The notes under the pieces are model-generated. The model was not told the DNA's origin. It searched no databases and saw nothing but the letters and a program-made list of their open reading frames with translations. A program made the position numbers and the translations under genes. DNA of 64,000 nucleotides, from the NCBI RefSeq assembly GCF_000365425.1, contig NZ_AQOV01000002.1, positions 992,001-1,056,000 on the forward strand, read 5' to 3'. Each line of letters starts with the position of its first letter. Position 1 is the first letter of the stretch. The DNA is from Methylomonas sp. MK1. Lineage in GTDB: Bacteria > Pseudomonadota > Gammaproteobacteria > Methylococcales > Methylomonadaceae. Shown here piece after piece: positions 27,800-38,172 of the stretch.

Positions 27800-29334
27800 G
27801 CTACGCTCCCAAGCGCTTCCGATTCTGCAAGCAGCGGCGGCGCATGCAGGGGTAGTTCGATGCTAAATTCCGCACCTTTGCCGGCGCGGTTATCGGCTTG
27901 AATAAGCCCGCCATGCGCCTCGACGATAGCCTTACACAATGCCAGCCCCAGGCCAACCCCGTTTTGCTGGGTTTCGGTGGCGCCGCGATAAAACTTCTCG
28001 AAAATCCGGGTTTGTTGATGTTTGGCAATGCCAGGGCCGTAATCCGTTATGCTTAAGCGGAAGCGCTTCGGCAGCGCTATCGCTTCGATGTCAATGGGGC
28101 TGCCCGGCGACGTATACTTAACCGCGTTTTCGATCAGATTGACCAGTACCTGTTCCATCAGTACCGCGTCGATCCACAATAGCGGCAAGCTATCCGGCAG
28201 CAGCGTGCGTACCGGTCTGTCCTGTAAGTGTTTATCCAGGCGGTTCAAGGCACTGCCGACGATTTCTTCAATGGCGTTCCAGCTGCGGTGTAAAATGATC
28301 TGACCGCTGCTCAAGCGGGCCATATCCAGAATTTTGCCGGTCAACTCCGACATGCGTTGCGCTTCTTCCAATACCGATTGATTCAACTCTTGGCGTTCCA
28401 TGGCTGATAATCCGGCATCATTCTCGATAGCGGTGCCGACCGCACCAATGATGCGGGTCAAAGGCGTGCGTAGGTCATGGGAAATGGAGCTTAACAACGC
28501 ATTGCGCAAGGCTTCAGTTTCGGCTTGCAGATTGGCCTCGCGGGCTTGAGCGGCTAGCTGAAATCGCTCCAAGGTTTGCGCGATTAAATGGCAGAAGGTG
28601 TTTACTTCCGGCGATTGTCTGACCAATGCTTCAGTTTGTAGGATGGTTAACACACCTTGCACGGCACTAGATCCGTGCAGCGGGTAATAGCTTAAAGGGT
28701 GCTGCTGTCTGACTTCGCCTTTCTCGAAGGCCCGTTGTGCCAGAGCAAGATCGATGTTGTGCAGTGAAACGGGTAATACCTGATTTGTCTGTATTTGCAG
28801 GCCGTTTTCGGTATTGGCAATCAGCAGCACCGAATCCGTACCAAATTCATTGTCGATATGTTCGGCCGCGATACGGGCAACGGCGTTGTGATCCTGGGCC
28901 GCGGACAGGTCACGACTCAATCGATAGAGCGCATTAGTATGCGATTCCCGTTGTTTGGCTAACTCGGCTTGCAAGCGTGATTTTTCAAGCAAGCTGCCGG
29001 TGACGTTCGCGACAATGATCATTACCGCCAAGCCGACGATATTTTCCAGGTCGCTAATCGCAAACGAGAAAATTGGCCGGGCAAAATAAAATGCAAAGGT
29101 TGGCGCGCTGAGTAGCGAGGCGACGATGGACGCGCTGCGACCATAGCGGCTGGCGACCAGAAATACGCCCAGCAAGTAAGTCATCAGGATGCTGGCCGGT
29201 CCCAACAGGTCGCGCAAAGGCCAATCGATCAGCGTGCAAATGAAGGGCGCGGCTAAACCCCAGGCATGGCCGATGAAACGCTCGTTTTTCGCTAAGTTCG
29301 GGCTGGAGCCGAAAACGCCAGATAATTTCATCAA
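27796..29334 (-). CDS. KdpD-like histidine kinase lacking the N-terminal input region
   Basis: A 512-residue membrane kinase. It begins directly with the four closely spaced membrane helices of KdpD (DUF4118, about 25-115), then a GAF-like region (about 140-260), the histidine box S-I-S-H-D-L-R-T-P-L-T-R and an ATPase domain (E-N-A-V-K-Y-T, D-Y-G-P-G-I, G-L-G-L-A-L). The ATP-binding KdpD domain and Usp domain of full KdpD are missing; the upstream DNA is nhaD, so this is not a frameshift. It is 21 bases after nhaD and overlaps the regulator. Confidence 0.9.
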   Translation of the reverse strand: MMKLSGVFGSSPNLAKNERFIGHAWGLAAPFICTLIDWPLRDLLGPASILMTYLLGVFLVASRYGRSASIVASLLSAPTFAFYFARPIFSFAISDLENIVGLAVMIIVANVTGSLLEKSRLQAELAKQRESHTNALYRLSRDLSAAQDHNAVARIAAEHIDNEFGTDSVLLIANTENGLQIQTNQVLPVSLHNIDLALAQRAFEKGEVRQQHPLSYYPLHGSSAVQGVLTILQTEALVRQSPEVNTFCHLIAQTLERFQLAAQAREANLQAETEALRNALLSSISHDLRTPLTRIIGAVGTAIENDAGLSAMERQELNQSVLEEAQRMSELTGKILDMARLSSGQIILHRSWNAIEEIVGSALNRLDKHLQDRPVRTLLPDSLPLLWIDAVLMEQVLVNLIENAVKYTSPGSPIDIEAIALPKRFRLSITDYGPGIAKHQQTRIFEKFYRGATETQQNGVGLGLALCKAIVEAHGGLIQADNRAGKGAEFSIELPLHAPPLLAESEALGSVA

Positions 29335-29355
29335 TCCGTTTAAGGCTTCTGCTGG

Positions 29356-30807
29356 TCAGAAAGACCCTGCATTGACCAGCATATGTGTGCCGATACTGGC
29401 AAAGTATGCCAACAGGATTACCGGACACCATTTCATATGGCTGCCGAACGTATATTGTCCTTTGGCTTGGCCCATTAAACCGATGCCTGGCGCGGAGCCA
29501 ATTGCCAGCAGGCTGCCGCCTACGCCTAGGGTCAAGGTCAGCAACAGCCATTGTCCTTGCGGAATATCGGGATGCATGGTCAACACCGCGAACATCAAAG
29601 TGCCGTTATCGACGAATGCCGATGACAAACCGATCATGACATTTGCCAAGGTCGGGCTAAATTGTCCGTATAACACATGAGAAATAGCATCAAGATAGCC
29701 GATAAAGCCCAAGCCGCCTATTCCCATCATCGCGCCGTAGAAGAACAGCAGGGTATCCCATTCCAGGCGGCCGACTTTATCGAAAATATCCAGCCGCTTG
29801 GCTTCGACAGACATCGAGCTCAAATCGCCACCGCCGAAAAATAGCGAAAATTCCGATTGTTGCGGATTGTTTGGTTTATCGGATTTTTGCAAAAAGAAAT
29901 AAAAGAATTGTAACAAGGATAGACCAGCCATCATGCCGGCTGCCGCCGGCAATCCCAACGCCATATCAAAACCAACCGCCAAGCTGATGGTGACGCCGAA
30001 TAGGAATATGATGCGCTTGGCACCGCGCGGTAACAATATTTGCTGGGGCTCGACGATGGGTTTGTCTTTAGGCAAGGCAAAATGCATGGCTGCGGCCGGC
30101 AGCAGAAAATTTACCAGACATGGCACGAACAATTTGAAAAACTCGGTAAAACCCAGCATGCCGTGCTGCCAAACAAACAGCGTCGATATGCCGCCCAGCG
30201 GGCTAAATGTGCCGCCGGCATTGGTGGCAATCACGATGTTCAAACAACCCAGTGAGACAAAGCGCGGGCTATTCTTGCCGACGGCTACCACGACAGCGCC
30301 CATCAGTAGGCCAGCGGTTAAGCCGTTGACGATACAGGAAATTAGAAAAACTAAAAATCCCGTGATCCAAAATAGTCGCCGATAGCTGAGGTCTTTACTC
30401 ACCAGCCAGATCTTCAGGGCATTAAAAATCCCCATATCTTCCATGGCGTTCAAATAAGTCATTGAAACCATTATGAACAATAACAATTCTATATAGGCCT
30501 GCAAGTTACCCTTGAAGGCGGTGGTCGCCGGTAAGCTATGGCCGTGTTGTTGATACGCCAGGACAATGACAAACCAGATTAAAGCTGCCGCCAGCAGCAT
30601 TGGTTTGGATTTGCGCAGATTCGTCACATCTTCCAGCATCGCGGCTATATATGCCGTGATCATCACGAGCAGCGAGAAGTAACCGGCCCAATGTTGGGTT
30701 AGATCAAGATGAAAGGCTTGTGGCGCTGCCGTCGCGGACTCGGCAAATCCGAGGCAGGGAAATATCAGCGACATCAGTCCGAGCAGATAGACAACAACGT
30801 GCAGCAT
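29356..30807 (-). CDS. nhaD: NhaD-type Na+/H+ antiporter
   Basis: A 483-residue membrane protein with an N-terminal signal-like segment and about 12 hydrophobic spans. Features of the NhaD/ArsB ion-transporter family include M-L-E-D-V-T-N-L-R-K-S-K-P, A-T-N-A-G-G-T-F-S-P-L-G-G-I-S-T-L and S-A-F-V-D-N-G-T-L-M-F-A. It exports Na+ or Li+ for H+ at alkaline pH. A CGGAG binding site precedes the ATG. It heads an operon with the KdpD-like kinase and KdpE-like regulator. Confidence 0.92.
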   Translation of the reverse strand: MLHVVVYLLGLMSLIFPCLGFAESATAAPQAFHLDLTQHWAGYFSLLVMITAYIAAMLEDVTNLRKSKPMLLAAALIWFVIVLAYQQHGHSLPATTAFKGNLQAYIELLLFIMVSMTYLNAMEDMGIFNALKIWLVSKDLSYRRLFWITGFLVFLISCIVNGLTAGLLMGAVVVAVGKNSPRFVSLGCLNIVIATNAGGTFSPLGGISTLFVWQHGMLGFTEFFKLFVPCLVNFLLPAAAMHFALPKDKPIVEPQQILLPRGAKRIIFLFGVTISLAVGFDMALGLPAAAGMMAGLSLLQFFYFFLQKSDKPNNPQQSEFSLFFGGGDLSSMSVEAKRLDIFDKVGRLEWDTLLFFYGAMMGIGGLGFIGYLDAISHVLYGQFSPTLANVMIGLSSAFVDNGTLMFAVLTMHPDIPQGQWLLLTLTLGVGGSLLAIGSAPGIGLMGQAKGQYTFGSHMKWCPVILLAYFASIGTHMLVNAGSF

Positions 30808-30885
30808 GCGTGCTCCGGTTAACGGGATAAATGAAGATGCCTTAAAATTGCTTTGTTTGTGGTAATTTTTGGCGACCAGCGGATT

Positions 30886-31109
30886 TTATTTTTTGCTGTG
30901 TAAAAAAGGCGTAAAGAGGCAATGTTTGCAAGCAAAGCCGCTACATGTGCAAAATTTGAGATCGCCTTTGTTAAAGGCTGCTAGCGTTTGCTGCCAGGGG
31001 CACAGCTGTGGTTGGTCAAGCGACAACAGCAATGTTTTTACACATTGATTTTCGAGACCAAATGCTTCGTTCAGTTTAAGGCGTAGTGTTAAGCGGATTT
31101 AAATTCCAT
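30886..31109 (-). pseudogene. Small cysteine-rich protein frame, broken by a one-base shift
   Basis: A 70-codon frame (30886-31098) reads as real protein: an N-E-A-F-G-L-E-N-Q region, then L-C-P-W-Q-Q-T, and C-T-C-S-G-F-A-C-K-H-C near the end. It has no ATG or GTG. An ATG at 31107-31109 starts a frame that leaves it at the TTTAAA run; one added A there would give one continuous protein (M-E-F-K-I-R-L-T). So it is a frameshifted gene, a sequencing error, or a case of frameshifting. It lies 78 bases upstream of nhaD on the same strand and divergent from smc. The family is unknown; the cysteines suggest metal binding. The rest of the smc-nhaD gap shows nothing else. Confidence 0.5.
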
Positions 31110-31178
31110 TCGAATCGAAATGGCATTTCGAAGATAATAGCCGGCTTTGTAAACGGTCTTGAGCGTCTCTAACCAGTC

Positions 31179-34100
31179 ATGAAGCTGGAAAAAATCAAAC
31201 TTTCGGGTTTCAAATCCTTTGTCGATCCCACCACGATACCGATCAACGGCAATCTGACTGCGATTGTCGGCCCCAACGGTTGCGGCAAATCCAATATCAT
31301 CGACGCGGTGCGTTGGGTGATGGGCGAAAGCTCGGCCAAGCATTTGCGCGGCGGCAATATGGCGGACGTGATTTTCAACGGTTCGTCGGGTCGTAAACCG
31401 GTCAGTATGGCGTCTGTCGAACTGGTATTCGACAACAGCGAAGGCAAGGCCGGCGGCGAATATTCGCAGTACGCCACCATTTCCATTAAACGCCAGGTCA
31501 GCCGCGACGGCCAGTCGTTGTTCATGTTGAACGGTTCCAAATGCCGGCGTAAGGATATTACCGATCTATTTTTGGGCACCGGTCTGGGCTCGCGCAGTTA
31601 CGCGATCATCGAGCAGGGTACGATTTCCCGGATGGTGGAAGCCAAGCCGGAAGATTTGCGTATCCATATCGAGGAAGCTGCGGGCGTTTCCAAATATAAA
31701 GAGAGGCGTTCGGAAACCGAAACCCGCATGCGCCATACCCGCGAGAATCTGGAGCGGCTGAACGATTTGCGTGACGAGGTCGAAAAGCAAATCAAGAATT
31801 TGGCCAAGCAGGCGGAAAAGGCCGAGAAATACACCGAGCTGAAAAAGCAGGAACGCCAATACAAGCAAGAGTTGCTGGCAATGCGCTGGCAAAATTTCCA
31901 ACGCTCCGCGCAGAAGCTGGAAGAAAAACTGCAAAGTATCGCCGCCGAACACAATCGTTTGTTCGTGCTTTTGCGCGATACCGAAAAATCCATGGAGCTG
32001 AAACGCGGTGAACAGAAAGCTCAGCAGCAGCATCTGGACAGCACCCAAGCGGAATATTATGCGGTGGTTGCCGAAGTCAGCCGGCTGGAACAGACCATCA
32101 AGCACAACCAAAAAAGCCACGAAGAAACCCTGGTCGAAATCAATCGCTTGAAACTGCACGCCGAGCAGGCGCAATCCGAATGCGAGCAGGACCGGCAGCA
32201 GCTGGAGGAAATTCGCCAGACCTTGCTGGAAGCCGAAGAAACCATGATTGTGGCCCGCGAACGCGAGGAAGACTTGCTGGGCATTCAACAAGACGCGCAT
32301 TTGCAAAAGCAGCAATGGCAGCAGCAGTGGGAAGCGTTTTTGGCGGAAAACGCCGGTTATCGCGAACAAGCGGAAGTGCAGCGGACCAAGCTGGTACAGC
32401 TGGAAAATCAAAACCGGCAGTTGCAGACGCGCTTGGACAAATTAAACGGCGAACGTGGCGGCCTGGCCGACACCCAGTTGCAACTGGCATTGGAAACGCT
32501 GGATAGCAGTATCGAATTGATTGAAGCCGAACGTGATGCGTTGCAGCAGCAACTGGAAGTCGTGCTGCAACGCATCGCCGAACTACGGCCGGCCATCAAA
32601 CAACTTCACGACAGCCTGCACGCCAGCCGAGCCGAATTGCAGAAGGTTAACGGCAAGATCAGTTCCTTGGAATTGTTGCAGCAGCACGCGATGGGTAAGG
32701 ATAAAAAAGAGTTGGGCGTCTGGCTGGAGCAGGTAGGCTTGGAGCAACAACCGCGCTTAGCTGAATTTCTGGATGCGGAAGAAGGCTGGGAAACCGCCGT
32801 GGAAACGGTATTGGGCAGTTACCTGGAAGCGATCTGTGTAGATAGCGCCGATTCGATATTGGGCGAGTTGCAGGATTTGACCAAACAGTCCTTGGTGGTG
32901 TTTGAAACGCATGCCAGTTCAAGCGGTGCTAGTGCTGATTCGGTGGCTTTGGCGAGTAAGTTGCGCAGTCGCTGGGATTTATCCAGTCTATTAAGCGGCA
33001 TCTACTGCGCCGAGACCATGCAACAGGCCCGGCAAATGAATTTACAGGCGCACGAGTCGGTGGTGTTGGCCGACGGCACCTGGCTGGGTAGGGATTGGAT
33101 CAAAATCAGCCGGGGCAGCGACAGCAAGGCCGGTGTATTGCATCGCGAAAAAGAATTACGCGAACTGAAGCAGCGGCAAAGCGAACTGCAAATGACGATT
33201 GCCGAGGATGAAGAACAATTGGCGAACGCTGAACAGGAGTTAAAGGCCGCCGAAAGCAATCGTGAGCAGTACCAACAAAAGGAAAAGCTGCTGAGCGCCG
33301 AGTTTTCCGCGAAAAGCGCCGAGTACAGCGCGCAATCGGCACGTTTTGAACAGCAAAAACGCCGCCTGGAGCAACTCGATTACGAAATTGAAGAAATCAG
33401 CCAGCACCTGGCGGAAAACGCTGAAAGCATCTCAGAAGCTGAGATGATCAAGCAGGATGCCGAGCAAGCTTTAGGTGATCTGGGCGACAAGAAAACCGAA
33501 TTGGAACAACTGAATCAACAAATTCAAGCTCAGCAGCAGAACACCGATGCATCGGTCGACGAGGCGCGTCGACATTTGCATCGTTTGCATGCGCAGATCG
33601 AATCCTTGAAATCCTCGGAAGTGCTGACAGCCAAGCAGATTGAGCGTTTGCAATTACAGCATCAGCAGTCGGCTGACCGAATCGCCGAGTTGGAAAACAA
33701 ATTGCACTATGCCTTGGCACCGCTCGACGACGAGAAATTGCAGCTGGAAGAGTTGTTGGAGAGAAAAGCCGAATTCGAGGATAACCTTCAGTCCGAACGC
33801 CAGGCGCAACAAGCCAGCGAACAGACAGTCAGTCAATTGGCTGAGCAATACTCGCAAACCCAACGGTCCTTGGAAAAACAAAAAGAAGCCTTGGATCAGG
33901 TGCGTTTCGAGCAACAGGACAGCCGGGTGCGGCAGCAAACGATTGCGGAGCAACTGACCGAAGTCGATGCCGATCCGGAGGCGATACTAACCAATCTGTC
34001 CGAAGGCGCAACGGAAGCTAAGTGGAAAAATGCGGTCGATGATTTGACCGATCAGATAGAAAAGCTGGGGTCCATCAACCTGACGGCGATCGAGGAATTC

Positions 34101-34679
34101 AAAACCCAGTCCGAACGGATGAAGTTTTTAAACGAGCAGCATGACGATTTGGTTGATGCCTTGAATACGCTGGATCAAGCGATCAGCAAGATCGACAAAG
34201 AAAGTCGCCAGCGTTTTAAAGAGACTTTCGACAAGATCAATAATGGTTTGAAAGAGAAGTTTCCGCGTTTGTTTGGGGGCGGTCAGGCTTATCTGGAGTT
34301 AACCGAAGACGATTTGCTGGAAGCCGGCGTCAACATCATTGCCCGGCCGCCCGGCAAGCGCAACAGCTCAATTCATCTGTTGTCCGGCGGCGAGAAGGCT
34401 TTGACGGCGGTGGCCTTGGTGTTCTCGATTTTTGAATTGAACCCGGCGCCGTTCTGTTTGCTTGATGAAGTGGATGCGCCTCTGGATGATGCTAACGTCG
34501 TGCGCTTTTCGCAGATGGTGGAAGACATGTCGGCAACCGTACAGTTTTTGTATATTTCGCACAACAAAGTCACAATGGAAATTGCAAAACATCTGGCAGG
34601 TGTTACCATGAAGGAGCCTGGAGTATCCAGAATGGTGGCGGTTGATATTGATGAAGCAGTGAGCATGGCAGAAAGCTAA
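31179..34679 (+). CDS. smc: Chromosome segregation ATPase SMC
   Basis: A 1166-residue SMC protein. Walker A G-P-N-G-C-G-K-S at 31-38, long coiled coils either side of a hinge at about 510-670, the ABC signature L-L-S-G-G-E-K-A-L-T near 1065 and Walker B C-L-L-D-E-V-D-A-P-L-D-D. SMC dimers compact and segregate the chromosome with ScpAB. The stop overlaps the zipA start (TAATG). Confidence 0.97.
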   Translation: MKLEKIKLSGFKSFVDPTTIPINGNLTAIVGPNGCGKSNIIDAVRWVMGESSAKHLRGGNMADVIFNGSSGRKPVSMASVELVFDNSEGKAGGEYSQYATISIKRQVSRDGQSLFMLNGSKCRRKDITDLFLGTGLGSRSYAIIEQGTISRMVEAKPEDLRIHIEEAAGVSKYKERRSETETRMRHTRENLERLNDLRDEVEKQIKNLAKQAEKAEKYTELKKQERQYKQELLAMRWQNFQRSAQKLEEKLQSIAAEHNRLFVLLRDTEKSMELKRGEQKAQQQHLDSTQAEYYAVVAEVSRLEQTIKHNQKSHEETLVEINRLKLHAEQAQSECEQDRQQLEEIRQTLLEAEETMIVAREREEDLLGIQQDAHLQKQQWQQQWEAFLAENAGYREQAEVQRTKLVQLENQNRQLQTRLDKLNGERGGLADTQLQLALETLDSSIELIEAERDALQQQLEVVLQRIAELRPAIKQLHDSLHASRAELQKVNGKISSLELLQQHAMGKDKKELGVWLEQVGLEQQPRLAEFLDAEEGWETAVETVLGSYLEAICVDSADSILGELQDLTKQSLVVFETHASSSGASADSVALASKLRSRWDLSSLLSGIYCAETMQQARQMNLQAHESVVLADGTWLGRDWIKISRGSDSKAGVLHREKELRELKQRQSELQMTIAEDEEQLANAEQELKAAESNREQYQQKEKLLSAEFSAKSAEYSAQSARFEQQKRRLEQLDYEIEEISQHLAENAESISEAEMIKQDAEQALGDLGDKKTELEQLNQQIQAQQQNTDASVDEARRHLHRLHAQIESLKSSEVLTAKQIERLQLQHQQSADRIAELENKLHYALAPLDDEKLQLEELLERKAEFEDNLQSERQAQQASEQTVSQLAEQYSQTQRSLEKQKEALDQVRFEQQDSRVRQQTIAEQLTEVDADPEAILTNLSEGATEAKWKNAVDDLTDQIEKLGSINLTAIEEFKTQSERMKFLNEQHDDLVDALNTLDQAISKIDKESRQRFKETFDKINNGLKEKFPRLFGGGQAYLELTEDDLLEAGVNIIARPPGKRNSSIHLLSGGEKALTAVALVFSIFELNPAPFCLLDEVDAPLDDANVVRFSQMVEDMSATVQFLYISHNKVTMEIAKHLAGVTMKEPGVSRMVAVDIDEAVSMAES

Positions 34680-35416
34680 TGGATAAAGAATTATTAAGAG
34701 TCGTGATTATTTTGATCGGCGTGCTGGTGATGATCGGCATGGTGTTGTGGCATTTCGTCAAATCGTTGCGAGAAAGACGCACGCCCGACGATTATTACGA
34801 CGAGGACTCTTACGACGACCGCGTGGTTGACGAGTTTTCGGTCGAGGAAGACGACGATGAGATGGATGTATTTGCGTTGGGCAGCGAGTTGGTTGATGGA
34901 GATGCTCTGTTAGACGATCAAGCCATCAAGCCCAGCCCAAAACCCTCGACCGATGTCTCGCGTAAGGATGTCGATAAGAAACAAGCCGCGACCTTGGCTA
35001 ATTCGCGGCGTTTGGAATTGCCGGCCTTGATCGAGTTCAGCATCGTGGCGCGAGCCGATCAGGGTTTTAACGGCGAAGATTTGTTCGAGGCTTTCGAACG
35101 CGTGGGTTTGCGTTACGGTAGTGTGCGGGTATTCGAGCGCGTAGATGCCAACCGAATGGTCGATTTCGCTGTCGCCAGCATGGTCGATCCCGGTACTTTT
35201 CCCGATACCGGGCTACAAGACTTTTATTGCCCCGGCATCGTGTTTTTCATGCAGCCACGTGAGGTCGATGCGCCGTTGGCGGTATTCGATGACTTCATGG
35301 AAACCATCGATACTCTGGCCGACGAACTGGACGGCGTGGTCTGGGACAATCAGCGGCAGCCGCTGACTGCGGAAACCGTCGCGCAGTTTAGACAAATATT
35401 GGCCAAGGCCGCCTAA
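34679..35416 (+). CDS. zipA: Cell division protein ZipA
   Basis: A 245-residue protein with one N-terminal membrane helix (L-R-V-V-I-I-L-I-G-V-L-V-M-I-G-M-V-L-W), an acidic and basic linker, and a C-terminal FtsZ-binding domain (about 110-245, F-S-I-V-A-R-A-D...; G-I-V-F-F-M-Q). It anchors FtsZ at the inner membrane. It is coupled to smc by a one-base overlap; ligA, a common next gene, is absent. Confidence 0.92.
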   Translation: MDKELLRVVIILIGVLVMIGMVLWHFVKSLRERRTPDDYYDEDSYDDRVVDEFSVEEDDDEMDVFALGSELVDGDALLDDQAIKPSPKPSTDVSRKDVDKKQAATLANSRRLELPALIEFSIVARADQGFNGEDLFEAFERVGLRYGSVRVFERVDANRMVDFAVASMVDPGTFPDTGLQDFYCPGIVFFMQPREVDAPLAVFDDFMETIDTLADELDGVVWDNQRQPLTAETVAQFRQILAKAA

Positions 35417-35487
35417 AGCAGTACCTCGCGGGGGCAGGGCAGCCGCCGCATTTATTCTGTAAACCTAACGAATTAACTAGAAGCTAA

Positions 35488-37287
35488 GTGGATCAAAAAA
35501 ATATCAGAAATTTCTCCATCATTGCCCATATCGATCACGGGAAATCGACATTGGCAGACCGATTCATTCAAATTTGTGGCGGATTAAGCGACCGGGAGAT
35601 GGAGGCGCAAGTACTCGATTCCATGGATCTGGAGAGGGAACGCGGCATCACTATCAAGGCGCAAAGCGTCACCCTGGATTACAAAGCCAGCGACGGCGTT
35701 ACCTATCAGCTGAATTTTATCGACACACCGGGCCACGTGGACTTTTCCTATGAAGTCTCGCGTTCTTTGGCGGCCTGCGAGGGCGCTTTGCTGGTCGTTG
35801 ACGCCGCGCAAGGCGTGGAAGCGCAAAGTGTCGCCAACTGCTACACCGCTATCGAACAAGGATTGGAAGTCGTGCCGGTCTTAAACAAGATCGATTTGCC
35901 GTCAGCTGAGCCCGAGCGGGTAATGGAAGAAATCGAGAATGTTATCGGTATTCCTGCCGACGAAGCACTTAAGATTAGCGCCAAGACCGGTATCGGCGTG
36001 GAAGCGGTGCTGGACCAATTGATCCAGAAAATTCCACCGCCGGCCGGCGATGAAAATGCGCCTTTACAAGCATTGATCATCGATTCCTGGTTCGATAACT
36101 ATCTGGGCGTAGTCTCGCTGGTGCGTATCGTCAACGGCAATCTGCGTAAAAAGCAAAAGATTACCGTGATGTCGACCGGTAAATCGTTTCTGGTCGAGAA
36201 GCTGGGGGTCTACACGCCAAAACAGCTGGAGAAACAGCAGTTACACACCGGTGAAGTTGGCTTTATCGTTGCGGGTATCAAGGATATTTTCGGCGCGCCG
36301 GTCGGCGATACCATTACCGCGACCGATAACCCTGCGACTGAATCCTTGCCGGGGTTTGAAAAAGTTCAGCCGCGGGTGTTCGCCGGTTTGTATCCGGTCA
36401 GTTCCGACGACTTTGGCGCGATGCGCGAAGCTTTGGACAAATTGCGCTTGAACGATTCGGCATTGAATTACGAGCCGGAAACTTCGCAAGCCTTGGGCTT
36501 TGGCTTTCGTTGCGGCTTCCTGGGCATGCTGCACATGGAAATCGTCCAGGAGCGACTGGAGCGCGAATACAATATTGACCTAATTACCACCGCGCCTACC
36601 GTGGTTTACGAAGTAGAAACCCATGGCAGCGAAATAGTGATGGTCGACAACCCGGCTAAGTTGCCGGATGTTGGCACCATCGTCGAGATTCGCGAGCCTA
36701 TCATTCTGGCGAATATTCTGGTGCCGCAAGCCTACTTGGGCAATGTGATCAATCTGTGTATCGAAAAACGCGGCATTCAGAAAAACATGCAGTATGCCGG
36801 TAGCCAGGTGTCGCTGAGCTACGAGTTGCCGATGAGCGAAGTGGTGCTGGACTTCTTTGATCGTTTGAAGTCGGTCAGTCGTGGTTATGCGTCTTTCGAT
36901 TACGAATTTTTGCGCTTCGAGCCGGCCCCCCTCGTTAAGCTGGACGTCTTAATCAACGGTGACAAAGTCGACGCCTTGTCAATTATCGTGCATCGCGACT
37001 TGAGCCAGAATCGCGGCCGCGATTTGGTCGAAAAGATGAAAGATCTGATTCCGCGGCAGATGTACGAAGTGGCGATTCAGGCGGCTATCGGCGCAAAAGT
37101 CATTGCACGCTCTACGGTAAAAGCCATGCGCAAAAATGTCACAGCCAAATGTTATGGTGGCGACATTACCCGTAAGAAAAAGCTGCTGGAAAAGCAGAAA
37201 GCCGGTAAAAAACGGATGAAGCAGGTGGGTAGTATCGAGATTCCACAGGAAGCCTTCCTGGCGGTGTTGCAGGTCAACAAAGAATAA
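35488..37287 (+). CDS. lepA: Elongation factor 4 (back-translocase LepA)
   Basis: A 599-residue translational GTPase starting at GTG. P-loop A-H-I-D-H-G-K-S-T, switch R-G-I-T-I-K, D-T-P-G-H-V-D and N-K-I-D are all present, followed by EF-G-like domains and the LepA C-terminal domain with the basic end K-A-G-K-K-R-M-K-Q. It acts on the ribosome during stress and assembly. It lies 12 bases before lepB, the conserved pairing. Confidence 0.97.
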   Translation: MDQKNIRNFSIIAHIDHGKSTLADRFIQICGGLSDREMEAQVLDSMDLERERGITIKAQSVTLDYKASDGVTYQLNFIDTPGHVDFSYEVSRSLAACEGALLVVDAAQGVEAQSVANCYTAIEQGLEVVPVLNKIDLPSAEPERVMEEIENVIGIPADEALKISAKTGIGVEAVLDQLIQKIPPPAGDENAPLQALIIDSWFDNYLGVVSLVRIVNGNLRKKQKITVMSTGKSFLVEKLGVYTPKQLEKQQLHTGEVGFIVAGIKDIFGAPVGDTITATDNPATESLPGFEKVQPRVFAGLYPVSSDDFGAMREALDKLRLNDSALNYEPETSQALGFGFRCGFLGMLHMEIVQERLEREYNIDLITTAPTVVYEVETHGSEIVMVDNPAKLPDVGTIVEIREPIILANILVPQAYLGNVINLCIEKRGIQKNMQYAGSQVSLSYELPMSEVVLDFFDRLKSVSRGYASFDYEFLRFEPAPLVKLDVLINGDKVDALSIIVHRDLSQNRGRDLVEKMKDLIPRQMYEVAIQAAIGAKVIARSTVKAMRKNVTAKCYGGDITRKKKLLEKQKAGKKRMKQVGSIEIPQEAFLAVLQVNKE

Positions 37288-37299
37288 TAACGATCAATT

Positions 37300-38076
37300 A
37301 TGGATTACGATTTTTCATTTTTTCTGGTGGTAGCCAGTTTTGTCACCGGCATTGTCTGGGGTGGGTATAGCCTATATCTGAAGCGGGCCAATCTGCCGTA
37401 CCCTACCGAAAACGAGCCGCTAATGGTCGAGTATGCCCGCTCGTTTTTTCCGGTAGTATTGATCGTCCTGTTGCTGCGCTCGTTTTTGTTCGAACCGTTC
37501 CGGATTCCGTCGGGATCGATGATGCCAACATTGTTGGTCGGTGATTTTATTTTGGTGAATAAATTCAGTTACGGGGTGCGCTTACCGGTGTTGAACACCA
37601 AGGTTATCGAAGTGGGTGAGCCCAAGCGCGGCGACATCGTGGTGTTTAGGTTTCCGAAACAACCGGAAGTTGATTACATCAAACGGGTGATTGGTTTGCC
37701 GGGTGACCGCATCGCTTACTTTGACAAAAAGCTTCACGTTAACGGTGTTCCTGCCAAGCAGGTGTCGCTGGGGCGTTATCAAGGTGTTGGGCAGGGCAGT
37801 AACATGACCGGTGCCGAGCGTCTGGAAGAGGATTTGTTGGGGGTTGAGCATTCCATCTTGGTTAGTCGTGGAGCCTCGTCTGTTGAGGATGTGTTTGTGG
37901 TCCCGCAGGGTCAGTATTTCGTCATGGGCGATAACCGCGACAACAGTAACGACAGCCGTTATTGGGGCACGGTACCTGAAGCCAATCTGGTGGGTAGAGC
38001 CTTTTTTATCTGGATGAATTGGGACTGGCAAAATAACGGTATTGCTTTCGACCGGCTAGGCACAGTGCTGCGTTGA
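37300..38076 (+). CDS. lepB: Signal peptidase I
   Basis: A 258-residue inner-membrane serine protease with two N-terminal membrane helices (about 5-27 and 48-62). The catalytic Ser73 lies in P-S-G-S-M and the general base Lys128 in D-Y-I-K-R-V; the G-D-N-R-D-N-S-N-D-S-R motif is intact. It cleaves signal peptides on the periplasmic side. Confidence 0.97.
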   Translation: MDYDFSFFLVVASFVTGIVWGGYSLYLKRANLPYPTENEPLMVEYARSFFPVVLIVLLLRSFLFEPFRIPSGSMMPTLLVGDFILVNKFSYGVRLPVLNTKVIEVGEPKRGDIVVFRFPKQPEVDYIKRVIGLPGDRIAYFDKKLHVNGVPAKQVSLGRYQGVGQGSNMTGAERLEEDLLGVEHSILVSRGASSVEDVFVVPQGQYFVMGDNRDNSNDSRYWGTVPEANLVGRAFFIWMNWDWQNNGIAFDRLGTVLR

Positions 38077-38172
38077 GCGGTTTACTGCGTGGCAATCCGA
38101 AAAGACAATGCTTATTGCGGTGGATTCTCGATAGCCGCTGGTTTATTTCTAATTTTTCTCGGGGGTAGTGTT

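Noticed and set aside
27796..29334. The KdpD-like kinase as a frameshifted full-length KdpD
   Set aside because: The DNA directly upstream encodes the complete nhaD gene, so the N-terminal region is absent, not out of frame.
31566..32411. A 281-codon open frame antisense to smc
   Set aside because: It mirrors the Glu/Gln/Leu-rich coiled-coil codons of smc and gives a low-complexity Leu/Phe-rich product; a shadow frame.
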